Part shown: positions 34,237 to 45,638 of the stretch, piece after piece
Layout: each line of letters starts with the position of its first letter
Position numbering within the stretch: position 1 is the stretch's first letter
Source: Gigaspora margarita
Lineage: Eukaryota > Glomeromycota > Glomeromycetes > Diversisporales > Gigasporaceae
DNA length: 64,000 nucleotides
Reading direction: 5' to 3'
NCBI GenBank assembly: GCA_009809945.1
Contig: WTPW01001115.1
Coordinates: 3,962-67,961 of the forward strand
Translations under genes and position numbers: made by a program
Notes under the pieces: model-generated
The model's database searches: none
Told to the model about the DNA's origin: nothing
Seen by the model: only the letters and a program-made list of their open reading frames with translations

Positions 34237-37093
34237 TCATAGATCTTGTACTATTTTCTAAGGTTTAAAAAGCATAAGAATACAAAGTCCATATCGTTCA
34301 GCATTTTCAGTATCATCTTTTTTAGGTATTCCTTTTCTACATAATACTACAACTCTTTTAGTTCCTCATTTTCTGTATAGTTGAACATGTGTTTTACATT
34401 GAGGATGAATATTATAAGATTCATGAGAATAGTCATGGTCACTATCACTTCCACAGAAAAGAAAACAGTCAACATAAGATTTGTTTTCTCTTGAATATTG
34501 GTTTGATAGCATTGAAAGCTCATAGGAATTTAATAGAGTTTTACGAATTGTAGAAGTGTAGTCGTAAAGACAAATATTTTGGAGCTGTTTACCATGAAAT
34601 TGGTAGTCAATACGAAGATTTATAGCAGTTAATTTGCCATTATATAATGATATTAGAAATGATTCAGGTGTTGGATTTTGATCAACTTGTTTTTCATTTA
34701 GATCAAAATTTTCATCTGATTCGATATCTGATTCATAATTTTCAAGACTTGGGTGAATACATACCCACTCATTTGTTAAATAAGCTTCAAAAAATTGAAG
34801 ATGAATAGATGCAAACTTGTTTGGGGTATAATGGTCATTGATACCTAGCAAGTACGCAGAAACCTAAGAGCTTGTAAGTTCTATTTGACCAGCTGATTTG
34901 TTAAGACATTTTGTTATTAGTTTATGTGATTTGTCTATAAAATTGTATGAAATATCACTAAGTGTTTGTGTTAAAAATGTTTCTAGTGTAGAAGCACACA
35001 ATAAGAAAGAACTATATGTACTAATACCGTATCCTATCATGAATAAGCACCCCCTTTTTTGAAATTTCAAACTCAACATTCTTGATAACTATCTTATCAA
35101 ACTTAATAAAAATTTTTTTATTTAAATTTTATAGATCTATAAAATTTAAATAGTTATCAAGAACATTGAGTTTGAAATTTCAAAAAAGAGGGTGCTTATT
35201 TATGATAGGATACGGTATTTGATTTTGTAATATTATTAGTAATATAATGAATGTATTCTAGGGCAAGTTTTCAGGTAGATATTAATTTAATGTCATTATT
35301 GCCTCTACACGCAGCTGTTATATATTGATTGTGATTATTAATAAAGGCACTGTGTGTTGAACAGCATTAATCCCTTGTTCAGGAAAGATTATACCAGGTG
35401 GATCTACAAGTTCTCTCGGGAAGTCAAATTGACAACACTTTTGTAAACCCTGATTGAATTTTTTACATGTTCGAGTACAGTGATGAAAAAGTGTACGCTT
35501 GCAAATTGCTAGCAAGTCTTGTCAAAATTTTTTTTTAAAGTGCAATAACTTAGAATCAGATATTGATAAAAATAATGGATGCATTCATTTTTGAATAATT
35601 GTTTTAGGAGCCAATTGTTCAGCTTTAATCATCTTATCAGTTAAAATTTCATCCTTATCGAGAAGGTAACTAACATCTTCTTTGATAATATTACTAGTAT
35701 AATTTAGTAGTCAGCAAAATTCATTATCATTTTTAAGTTTTTGTCATAACAAAATTGGATTAAGTGCTTCATGAAGCCAAATAAGCATATGACAGTGAGG
35801 AGTACCATGATCTTGGTATTCAACAATACCATAGTAATTTTTTATAGATCCAAATATTCCATTATTTTTTCTCTTATATCCAATCAAAGTATCAATTAAA
35901 GTTTGAACAATTTTATCAAAATACTTAGCAACTGCACTAGGATCAAAATGTGCAAGTCGAGCTCTTTCCGAAGCTTTTGGAAAATTTTCAGGAACAAGTT
36001 TATCTATATCAATTTTATTTCCAGCATACATCATTACAATGGGGCTATGAAGATTAGCAGGATTTATAGTTACAAATAATGAAGGTGCACCATCTCGCAT
36101 AATAACAGCACGTATTTCATTTTGCATGCGTGCACGTGATTGACAAGACGCCATTAATTTAGAACTAGCAGTATTGACATTTCTAAGTAACTCAAGAATG
36201 GCTAGATTGCTAATTGGTTGTTTATCCTGTTCTTGTTTAATAGCCAATTCAATGTTTTCAGGTTTGAGAGATGATATTAATTTGGCAGATTTATCAAAAT
36301 TGTTATTTCTTGTTAAGTTATATAATTCTGTTAATACTTCTCGCCATTGCAAAACATTAAATATAACAAAAGGAAAAGATCTATGTTGTCTAAATTTTGA
36401 ATCACAATGACGCATAAGGTGATTAGCATATTTACTTAATGTAATATAAGATAACTGATCCTTATGACCTCTAACACCATATGGATAGAGAACTGGAAAT
36501 GCAGCAGGGAGGAGAGTTGAATCTTCATATTCATTTAAAGGTTTATTGCCATGAGGTACACATAGTATTTGAGATTGTATATCTTTATTTTCTATTTCAG
36601 TTGTGAATCTATTTGATGATTGTGTATGAAGGCCTGATTTTTTAACAAGATTTTGGAAAGAAAGCAAAGTAATTTCTTTTTGAGTAATTGGGAGACTATC
36701 AACATTTATTATTCCAGAAGGTCTAAGTTCACTTGTAGTACCAATTGAATTATTATTAATAAAGTTTTTAAAATTGTGCTTTTTAATGTTTAACAAATTC
36801 ATTTTTTCTTCATCTTCATTTTCACTATCAGACTCTTGAAAACTCGATAAAAAATCAGGTGTATAACCTGTATAATGCTCTACTTCATAAGAGTTAACAT
36901 CTACAACAGTAGTTGTTATAGCTAATGATTCAGGGATTTCCTCTTCAGATAGGTTATTTAAAATATTTTCAACAAGTTTAAATTTGTTTTTAAATAATTT
37001 ATTGTGTTCAAAAAGCCATAAAAGAGCTAATGTTATCTTGCTTTTTCGAACTTGTAATACTTTTTTAAGTTGATTATGGCCCTTTGCCAACAA
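34237..37093 (-). pseudogene. Helitron Rep (HUH endonuclease) module
   Basis: The longest piece (37093-35744, 449 residues) includes CVPHGNKPLNEYED, LPAAFPVLYPYGVRG, LFVTINPANLHSP and the metal-binding HUH motif HGTPHCHMLIWL (about 35780). Downstream come CRFDFPR-like FDFPRELVDPPG (35430), the catalytic region EYIHYITNNITKS (about 35240), KCLNKSAGQIEL (34890), LGINDHY (34850) and YNIHPQCKTHVQLYRK (34390). In active Helitrons the catalytic region has two tyrosines as YxxxY; here the first is kept and the second reads Asn. Stops include TGAs at 35711, 35585, 35522, 34366 and 34237, and TAGs near 34864 and 34258. A mariner-type MITE lies just after the tyrosine region. Confidence 0.85.
35027..35215. 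mobile_element. Mariner-type MITE inserted in the Helitron Rep region
   Basis: Nearly perfect terminal repeats of about 65 bp start CCGTATCCTATCATGAATAA and end with the complement, flanked by TA on both sides (35025-35026, 35216-35217). The centre is a perfect AT palindrome around TATAGATCTATA. Rep coding sequence resumes on both sides, so it inserted into the Helitron. Confidence 0.88.
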
Positions 37094-37233
37094 ATACTAC
37101 CTTTATGTATTTACAAAGTTGATACATTGGTAATGGCAATACAGTAATCAATGAAGCTGAATTTTGAGGAAATGTTATAATGTGACCTTTAAGTTTATGA
37201 TGAGTATGTTTTTTTTTGACAATTGAATAAGAT

Positions 37234-38884
37234 AGGACCCTGGACATCTCTCATAGAGGTCATAACTGATCTGCATGAATTTAGGCGTTTTTGCTACCCT
37301 TAAAATCAAGTAAATTTGCTAAAAGTTATATTATTACATATAAATTTTATAGTAATTTGCTAAAAACTAAATTATCACATCTATTTTTATAAATCAAAAT
37401 AATATATGTATTTTTGATTGCTGAACAAATTTTCTTAGAGCACTTTGTTAGAATCAATTAGTAAATTTTGTGAATAATAGAATTCTTTGTATTTTTATTA
37501 ATAAAATTATATCAAATATTATAATTCACAAAATTTTACTAATTGATTCTAATATTGTACTCTAAGAAACTTGTTCAGCACATAAAAATACATTATTCCA
37601 GCATATTTAATTTTATATTTCTTGAAAATTTAAGAGAAGATGCTTAATTTTGGATTTTTTGATCAAAAAATCCAAAATTAAGCATCTTCTCTTANNNNNN
37701 NNNNNNNNNNNNNNNNNNNNNNNNNNNNNNNNNNNNNNNNNNNNNNNNNNNNNNNNNNNNNNNNNNNNNNNNNNNNNNNNNNNNNNNNNNNNNNNNNNNN
37801 NNNNNNNNNNNNNNNNNNNNNNNNNNNNNNNNNNNNNNNNNNNNNNNNNNNNNNNNNNNNNNNNNNNNNNNNNNNNNNNNNNNNNNNNNNNNNNNNNNNN
37901 NNNNNNNNNNNNNNNNNNNNNNNNNNNNNNNNNNNNNNNNNNNNNNNNNNNNNNNNNNNNNNNNNNNNNNNNNNNNNNNNNNNNNNNNNNNNNNNNNNNN
38001 NNNNNNNNNNNNNNNNNNNNNNNNNNNNNNNNNNNNNNNNNNNNNNNNNNNNNNNNNNNNNNNNNNNNNNNNNNNNNNNNNNNNNNNNNNNNNNNNNNNN
38101 NNNNNNNNNNNNNNNNNNNNNNNNNNNNNNNNNNNNNNNNNNNNNNNNNNNNNNNNNNNNNNNNNNNNNNNNNNNNNNNNNNNNNNNNNNNNNNNNNNNN
38201 NNNNNNNNNNNNNNNNNNNNNNNNNNNNNNNNNNNNNNNNNNNNNNNNNNNNNNNNNNNNNNNNNNNNNNNNNNNNNNNNNNNNNNNNNNNNNNNNNNNN
38301 NNNNNNNNNNNNNNNNNNNNNNNNNNNNNNNNNNNNNNNNNNNNNNAATAATGTATTTTTATGTGCTGAACAAGTTTTCTTAGAGCACTTTGTTAGAATC
38401 AATTAGTAAAATTTTGTGAATCATAATATTTTATATAATTTTATTAATAAAAATATTAAAAAATTCTATGATTCACAAAATTTTACTAATTGATTCTAAA
38501 AATGTGCTCTAAGAAAACTTGTTCAGCACATAAAAATANATTATTCCGGCATATTTACTTTTATATTTCTTGAAAATTTAAGAGCAGATGCTTAATTTTG
38601 GATTTTTGCTGAAAAAAATTCAAAATTAAGCATCTTAAATTTCTAAAAATTATAGTAGTACAAAAAATGAGATAGCTTATTTTGGGTATTATTCTTGCAA
38701 AATGTAGGTAATTTGCTAAAAATAAAATATAACATGCATAAAATTGCTGTAATTTGCCAAAATGCATTATATGACCTTTTTTAAAATTAACCTCAATTTG
38801 CTAAAACTTAAATTTGGACCTCAGACAAATTTTCTGCAATTTGCTAAAAAAAAAAAGACATATATCAGAGATGTCTGGGGTCCT
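37234..38884. mobile_element. hAT-like non-autonomous element inserted in the Helitron, 8-bp target duplication
   Basis: It starts AGGACCCTGGACATCTCT, ends AGAGATGTCTGGGGTCCT and is flanked by perfect AATAAGAT duplications (37226-37233; 38885-38892). The word AATTTGCTAAAA recurs as a subterminal repeat, about twice near the left end (37312, 37350) and four times near the right (38709-38840, one variant), as in hAT elements where such words bind transposase. The interior has at least two copies of a hairpin of about 170 bp built on TGCTGAACAA...TTGTTCAGCA, one on each side of the assembly gap. No coding sequence is visible. Confidence 0.88.
37695..38346. other. Assembly gap
   Basis: 652 unknown bases inside the hAT-like element. 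Hairpin repeats on both sides probably caused the assembly to break, so the true length is unknown. Confidence 0.95.
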
Positions 38885-38971
38885 AATAAGATTCATGCAA
38901 GAATATCCAGGTGAGATTAGAAGTTGTTCTGGAATTGTTAGCCCCTGAAGACAAGGAGGTGTGGGTCCAAT

Positions 38972-39610
38972 TTACATGTTATTAGCCAAGGATAAAGGGA
39001 GTATTTTGTGTTTTTGTAAAAATTCATTGCAAGATTTACAAACACGTAATTCAAATGGATTATCTGAAATATTTGGGTATTCATCTGAATAAACAAACCC
39101 AGAATGGTCAAGGAGTACTTTTAGCCCTCTAGTATTAATATAAGGGTGCCGATAATCAAAATCAATTTCAAATAACGGATCAGTTAGATCTGCTGGTGCT
39201 TTAATTAAAGAAAAATCAATTTCTTGTACTGATTTTTTTATATAGCTTTTATGATCATAAAGCCTTGAACAAATAGCACATGGCAATTCCCTTAGTTCAT
39301 TGGGATCAATTTGATCACAGAATTCAGCTAATGCATCTATAGAATCTTTTTCTTTTATAGATTGAGGCCATGTAGCATATTGTTGTTGTATTCTTTCAAA
39401 TTCTTCATCTATTTCTATAATATGCAAAGGAACACCTAAACATTCTGCTTGATGATTTTTAATAATTAGAGGCTCAGTCTTTTTTTTCTTTCGAATAGTA
39501 TTTTGTTTTACATTTGATAATTTTCTAAAATGAAGATTCTTATATTGGGAAGCCATTGCTTCCTTATGTTTTCTCTTTCTTGCTTCACCACTAGTTTCTA
39601 TAATAACCAT
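38972..39610 (-). pseudogene. Helitron N-terminal domain (DUF6570-like)
   Basis: A 212-residue frame starts MVIIETSGEARKRKHKEAMA, rich in lysine and arginine, followed by a zinc-finger-like part CAICSRLYDH (residues 111-120) and CKSCNEFLQKHKILPLSLAN near the end. This pattern (Cys pair, then K-x-P-x-x-S-LAN) precedes the Rep domain in fungal Helitrons. The frame ends at TAA immediately after LANNM, and the sequence that should follow continues up to the hAT-like insertion at 38884 and resumes beyond 37226. Its role in transposition is unknown. Confidence 0.72.
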
Positions 39611-40059
39611 ATTGTAAGAAGTATTCTATGTTATGAGACAAGGTGAAATGTTTAGCAAGTTAAATTTCAATAGCGATGTTTAAAAAAATTATTTCAGCTG
39701 AATAATCTGAGATTAAAAAATTGATGTTTACTGATATGACATTTATATCTGTACCTTTCAACAATGCAATATAATTTGAGATTACGTACAATGCGTGGAT
39801 AAAATCTTTATAGTGCAGAGATTTTAGTTACCATTGTGAGCAGGCTTTCATTTTTCTTACCCAATATGGTCTAAAACATTAATTGTCAGCACATTTTTGT
39901 TAATATTCACAATGAACAATAGTACTGGATTTTTATTCTATTATGGTATTTTCAAACTATTTCCAGTTCATACCCACCTGTATTGTGTACATTTCTGGCG
40001 ATGTACATAAGTACTAGATATATTTTGCTGATGTGACATAATAACACTTGTCTTAACTA
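39611..40059. other. Spacer at the Helitron 5' side
   Basis: The Helitron 5' end should lie here. I see no distinctive TC terminus. No other gene. Confidence 0.45.
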
Positions 40060-40193
40060 GGGTCTTGATCCTAATTAAAAATGCCCAGCTGACAATTCTG
40101 TATAGAACCTTTAACAAGTAAGGCCAAGCATCGACCCAAAATCTGATGCATTCGACCTGGTAATCCCAAGGCAGTCTCGTAAAAATTGTATAC
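40060..40193. mobile_element. Partial copy of the CAGGGG-tipped Tc1/mariner MITE
   Basis: AAAATGCCCAGCTGA, TATAGAACCT and the GACGCATCC-like right end match 6900-7011. The left terminal repeat is missing. Confidence 0.6.
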
Positions 40194-41714
40194 AACACAT
40201 TACCAACATACAGTATCCAATACTCAGATGTATACTAATACAGATAGAAATATTCTATACGTAGGTTTATTATGTTAAAGCGATGACTAAAGTGTGATAC
40301 AACAAGGGTCTAACATGTAAGTTATACTGCCTAACAATGAAAAAAGTGTACATAACTCGCAAAACCTCATTTTTACAGTCAGGTAACATCGGTAAGCAGA
40401 ATACATTAAAGCAGAGCTAGCAGTATGAATAGAGACTGCGAGCATATTGATGCTAAGGGCGTAAAATCTATGAACTGTTTTTTTTATATCCTTATTGCGC
40501 AATTAACCTTGTTAACCTCAAACGCGGGCATTATTCTATTTTCAGTAAACTAAGAAAAAAAATAAAATGAAAAAATAGAAATTTTGCCCACTTGTCCCAG
40601 ATTTCGAAATCCTTGTAATACTAATGAAAAATTAGCCCTTCACAGCCCAATAAATGAATACGTCAAAAACAGTAATGAAATGCATTATTAATGATCTTGC
40701 GCATCTGCACCAAATTAAGTGAATATTCGCCAACACCGTTACTTGCGAGAAGTAAATTATCTATTTGCACCCAAACGTTAATTATAATGCACATGTACAC
40801 CATATTATTTATTTTTAAGTGCGAGTAACAAAACACACAAGCGATTAATACAATAATGGTAAACCTGAGAACTACAGATACCTTTCGTGCAGGATTAAGT
40901 GAGTCATGCAGGTCTTGAATCTTACAGAACCGAGTCAGGACATCACTCAAATTGTTCCAATCAATTATGTGATCAATTTAAGTGTCAGTTCATGAAACAA
41001 TACAGGAAGCGTCGATAATGCACTAATTTTAAAGTTATACAATACGAGTACAACAATAATAATTTTTAAGGAAAAATGAGATATACAAGAGTAACAATCA
41101 ACAAACGCGACTTCAATGAGCATTTTCACAGGGATGAATAAGATCAAATCGAGCATAACAATAAGAGTAACGAGGTCTCATAACGTGACCCATCACAAAG
41201 GTTCCAAAAATCAATAAAGAGAAAAATAAAAAGAAACGGAGTCTATTTTAGTATACTATATATCAAACAACTCGAGTTATTTGATAGTCCCGATCATAGC
41301 AGTAGTAGTCGTATCTTAGGGTACAATAACCCGTTAACCGTTAGAATATCTGGATACCCGAATCATAAAATTGATAAACAGATAAATTATTAAGGTACCT
41401 GGTTAATTTAAGATATAATATAGGATAATATAGGGTAAAACACAATTATAATAATAATTTTAATTTGCATATTATTTATATACCAGCATCACTTGGTGTA
41501 AAACTCGTCTGTATCATAAATTTAACATATTTTAAATAGGAACATGATTTTAATATTTCATCCATTTATCTAATAGGTAATACATCAATTACACTTTAAA
41601 CTTATACCGGCTTTCAGTTTTTTGTAAGTACAATAATAATTATATTATGTATACGAATACAGTAAGTACTTACTTTATATTTTTATTACATACATTACAT
41701 AGTACAGAGTACTA
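40194..41714. other. Spacer with no gene seen
   Basis: Several frames of 60-95 codons on the minus strand lack known motifs, good start context or introns, and I do not support them. The base composition is slightly less AT-rich than the surroundings. Confidence 0.5.
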
Positions 41715-42005
41715 TTATTGTTCTATATTATTCCTGAATTTACATAAATTCTGAATCAACATGTGTTCTCTCTGATTTTCAGATCATGTAATAAATTACT
41801 GATAACAATAATTACTTATAGTTCCACATCATTTCTGAATTTATGTAAATTCTGAGTTGACACATGTTTTTTCTTGTATGCAGATCATGTTACTTATCAT
41901 TTCACATTATTTCCAAATTCAATTCCGGATGAACATGCATTCTTTCTCAATTTTCATCGATTGTGAAATGCACAGCAATGTAATAAATTACTGATAATAA
42001 TTACT
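41715..42005. repeat. Three-copy tandem repeat, unit about 100 bp
   Basis: TTCTATATTATTCCTGAATT, AAATTCTGA(A/G)T, CAGATCATGT and AATAAATTACTGATAA recur in order. The third unit is the most diverged. No coding sense. From 42006 to 42852 nothing further is seen. Confidence 0.65.
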
Positions 42006-42852
42006 TATTAATAATTACACTGATATTTTTTCATTAATATATATAAAGATTATTCTTTCATTGGGTCATCATTTTTCTTTTGTATTGGTGTAATAGAAGA
42101 ACTTCTCATGCTTAAACAAAATAGAAATTAGGGATGCAAGTTTTTTATGCCGAAAAAGATAAACCTACGTTTGTTTAAAAGAGACCTAGTAATCATCTTT
42201 TAGACACGACACCTGACCAGATTCCTGCCATTGCTGAAAAACAAACGTGGATGTGTTCTACGCAGGGAATGTAAAAATTATTAACTACGTTGTTAAATAT
42301 ACATGAATATTAGAACTATTCTTCTAATATACGAAAAATTATTATTCAATATTTAGGCGAGCATAAATAACTCAATTTTGCTCATTTTTATTTACTTATT
42401 TATTTTTCTAATTTTTTTTACTTTATTACTATAGAGTTACTTTAATTGATTTATGCATTAATACTGTATATACAAATCAACAATCATACAAATATCTTAT
42501 CTGGATATAACCATTATCCTTTTATTTGAATAGGATATAAAACTGGTTATTAAATTTTGTTAAAGGTCACAACCTTTCGAATAAAAAGTTATCTGGGTAT
42601 GAGCACTATGTAGTAAGGTATCGAGTAATAATATTTATTTGCATAGAGCTGATTCATATGTACAATCATAATTTTTTAAAAAACACTTATTGAACCAAGT
42701 TTATATTTATTGACACAACATCCAACAAATCCTTCTGATCAATAGTTTTCCATCAAAAAAGCACTAAACGTAAATGTACCTTTTTCTAATAATTCTTCAG
42801 GTTCGTCTAACTTCACCTATTTCTTTCAATGAATTTTTTTTTCCCTTCACGT

Positions 42853-43833
42853 TTATTCTAACACTCTTTTTTCATTTTTTTGCTGTAAATCTTCATCACA
42901 TTCTTCATCCTCAACCTGAGCATCATCATCCAACTCATCCTCATCTTCAAAATCAGGTTCAGCTTTTTTATTGTCCTGATCATCCAATTCAATGTAGTCA
43001 GGTTGATTATGTGTCCTTTTTCCCCTCTCTTTATTACAGGAACCAGTTTTAACACTTGTATTAACCAAAGTTTCCGTAGACTCAAAATCACCAACACCAC
43101 CCGGTTTGCTCGAAGAAGCAGAGGATTTAGCACGTTTAAGTAGGGTCCAGGCAAAAACAGATTCGATATCATTGGCAATAATATCAATAATTGATTGATG
43201 CTTAGAATCTACTGAAGAAGAATTCTCGAAACTGTTATAATTTGAGGCGAGGTTCTCAAATAGTCGATATCGGTTGCCTCAATGATTATCTGTCCAGATT
43301 TTGAGAATTTAAAAATTCCTGACACAAAATACGTGTTTCCCAACTTAATATTCGAACCTGAAGTACCAGATATTTTTGAAACCTAATAGCCTGAGATGAA
43401 TAAAGAACTGTCATCTGCATCCTAACATCAGTTGAACCGGTAACAGAGTTATATTCAACACTTTCTACACTGAAATATACATAGTTCTCAACTTCTTTCA
43501 GCTTATGATTAGCCGTCACAGAAATCATACAATGTGGAATGCATTCAGGAACGTCACTAGCATCGAACTCTCGATTAGGATTTTCATTCTTAACAATACT
43601 TGCATACGAAACAGTGATGCACTGTTCTAAATTCTCAATCACATATTTTCCCAAAATAAATACAAGATTCCCGGGCGTGAACAGTTGAGGTTGCTCGTCT
43701 ATAGGGTAAAATATTTCTACTTAACGGTCTGAGAAATCTTATTCAAAACTTTATACTTAGCAAGGCCATATGAAAAAAGGTGATTATTTTTTACGGACGT
43801 AACAGCAACAAGAAATGCAGCGTGCGAAGGCAT
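42853..43833 (-). pseudogene. Broken member of an uncharacterised Glomeromycotina protein family
   Basis: The minus strand from ATG at 43833 reads MPSHAAFLVAVTSVKNNHLF, then after a TAG and a frame change GKYVIENLEQCITVSYASIV (43654 on) and VYFSVESVEYNSVTGSTDVR. After another frame change come SGQIIIEATDIDYL and KHQSIIDIIANDIESVFA. The C-terminal part is strongly acidic (DDQDNKKAEPDFEDEDELDD). I recall similar proteins starting MPSHAVFLVAVTS as a large family in Rhizophagus, with no assigned function. The beta-rich first part with a GKYVIENxEQ stretch could be an OB-fold-like domain, but that is a guess. Three or more breaks over about 325 codons mark it as a pseudogene. Because the family is multicopy, it may be carried by transposons. 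Confidence 0.65.
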
Positions 43834-44227
43834 TTTTTATATAATTTTACAATGACAAAGATAATCAATACATAAACCAGAATTTCACGTTTTTATAAAA
43901 AAGATTTCAAGCAAAAAAAAAATCACTGCAATCACATACCGGAATCCCTTAAACATCAACTCCCCTATATGATAAACAGGCACGAAATGTAAGCCCACTT
44001 AAAAATAGCCCCCTTTGCAGGAACAATCATACACGAATAGCACATACATATGTATACAAGTCACACCAAACCGGTTTAACATAAAAAGCAAACCCAGAAC
44101 ATTGCAACCCACAATGTCATGTAAAAATACAACCAATCAAAGAACTATATTTGCTCACATCATTTCACTCTTCATATAACCATGCACTTCGTATTTCATA
44201 CTCCAAACCTGGTATAGATGAATGTAC

Positions 44228-45120
44228 AACTAGCTATATATGTACTTTTGGTGCCTAATATAAGTAGTCCACCTAAAGGTTCTATACTAACTACTATATC
44301 TGCAATCCAGCTATTAATTACCTATTTGAATACTTGATTCATAGACAACTACCCCATATTTAACCAGCTTTAGAGCTACTTTACCCTACAGAAATTGCCT
44401 GCTGATATATTTCCTGTTCCACACATTTGATACACAGTTTTTAGAAACTGGGTACCATGGCATTAACCAATACTTGCAGTTAGGGATTACTTTAAACTAC
44501 TACAGTTTTCTTGCTATCTTTATAAGGTTTGTTCTGAACCTGGTACCAACCAGTATTTAAAATAGAAATTTTAATTTACTGGTACATGCACCTGTTATAT
44601 AAAAAAATACCTGTTCAATAAAAAAAAAACTTGTATTATAGAAAATGATCATCAGATCATTGGGGGCACATAGATGCATGCACCGGTTACTTCAAAAAAT
44701 TCTGGATCATGCACCATTTGTTGTACTGGCCCAATTTTAAAATACCGGTATATGCAATATAAAAAATAGTAGATCCAGATTTTTATCATGCTATTTTATA
44801 CACTGGTACCAATCTATTTTTTGGTAGCTCTATCAAGATTGTTAATCTATTTTCTTACATGGGACTTGCTAAACAGGTTTCCAATTTCTTTATTTTCTTG
44901 GATTTATTAGTGTAATATTTCACTATTGTGCCTGAAAGCTCCCATTCTAGATGGTAAAACCAAAATTACAGGTTATATATCAACCAATAATAAGAAACAG
45001 ATCACTGAACACAGATATATTTTTTAAAGTATTACTGGTGGGATTTGAACTTTCAATCTGCTGCTTGGAGTGAATTTGACAGGATATAGATAAGATTTTC
45101 TGGGTCACATGAACTCTAAC
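44228..45120 (-). mobile_element. tRNA-headed long retroposon, copy 3 (decayed, minus strand)
   Basis: The reverse complement shows AGCAGCAGATTG, TTCAAATCCCACCAG (B-box), AAACCTGTTTAGCAAG, AACCTGGTACC-like and GCAGTTAGAACTAC-like blocks, then GCAGATATAGTAGTTAG and GCTAGTTGTAC, in the same order as 58548-59526. Identity is low and the first part of the head is blurred. Confidence 0.62.
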
Positions 45121-45168
45121 TCTCTGATTCTACTCTAGATAATTGTTATATTACTATATTAGTGATTA

Positions 45169-45321
45169 GAGCCTCTTATTCATATTTGTTATTTGAATAA
45201 TATTCATATTTAGCAAATATTTGAATAATATTTTAAATTTAGCCAAATAATTATTCAATGAATAATATGAATAAAAAAATCTTATTCAAATAATAACAAT
45301 TATTTGAATAAAGATGCTATA
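45169..45321. repeat. Array of TTATTTGAATAA words, possible hAT-type MITE
   Basis: Ends TAGAGCCTCTTATTC and GAATAAAGATGCTATA bound repeated TATTTGAATAATATT words in both orientations. No target duplication remains. A similar but smaller array lies at 46770-46868 and ends TAAGCTCTA. Confidence 0.5.
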
Positions 45322-45427
45322 GAATTAACTAAATTAAAGCACTAGAACTGGTTTTATTTTTCAAAAAAATACTAAAATTACTATTTATAATACTATTTAT
45401 AATATAACCTGAATATGAATAATTATA

Positions 45428-45638
45428 GAAGTAAACAAACAAAAATTAAATAGAATAAATAAACAGAACTCGAGATTCAAGTTTTGTAATAATAATAATA
45501 AAATAAAAATAATAAAATTAAAATTAAAATAAAAATAATAAAATTAAAAATAATAAGCAATTTTATTTCTAACTATTACAAAACTCGAATCTTAAGTTCT
45601 GTTTATTTATATTTAATTTTTATTTATTCTTCTACTTC
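45428..45638. repeat. Foldback element with about 62-bp arms
   Basis: GAAGTAAACAAACAAAAATT...AAACAGAACTCGAGATTC pairs with the complement ending at 45638. The interior is an AAT/AAAT low-complexity run. Confidence 0.72.

Larger units (their letters stand above)
31976..39610 (-). mobile_element. Decayed Helitron (Rep/helicase) with two later insertions
   Basis: The minus strand carries in order an N-terminal domain, a Rep nuclease of the HUH class and a PIF1-type helicase, the signature of Helitron rolling-circle transposons. Two younger elements sit inside the coding region: an hAT-like element at 37234-38884 and a mariner-type MITE at 35027-35215. Without them the coding part is about 5.8 kb. 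At least eight stops or frame changes make it inactive. The 5' TC and 3' CTRR ends are not resolved. Confidence 0.87.

Noticed and set aside
28272-35713. UGA reassigned to tryptophan in this genome
   Set aside because: The host kinase gene uses TGG for all its tryptophans, and the elements also carry TAG, TAA and frame changes.
40287-41156. A cluster of three minus-strand frames of 63-95 codons, possible membrane proteins
   Set aside because: No shared family, no joining introns with good splice sites and no motif.
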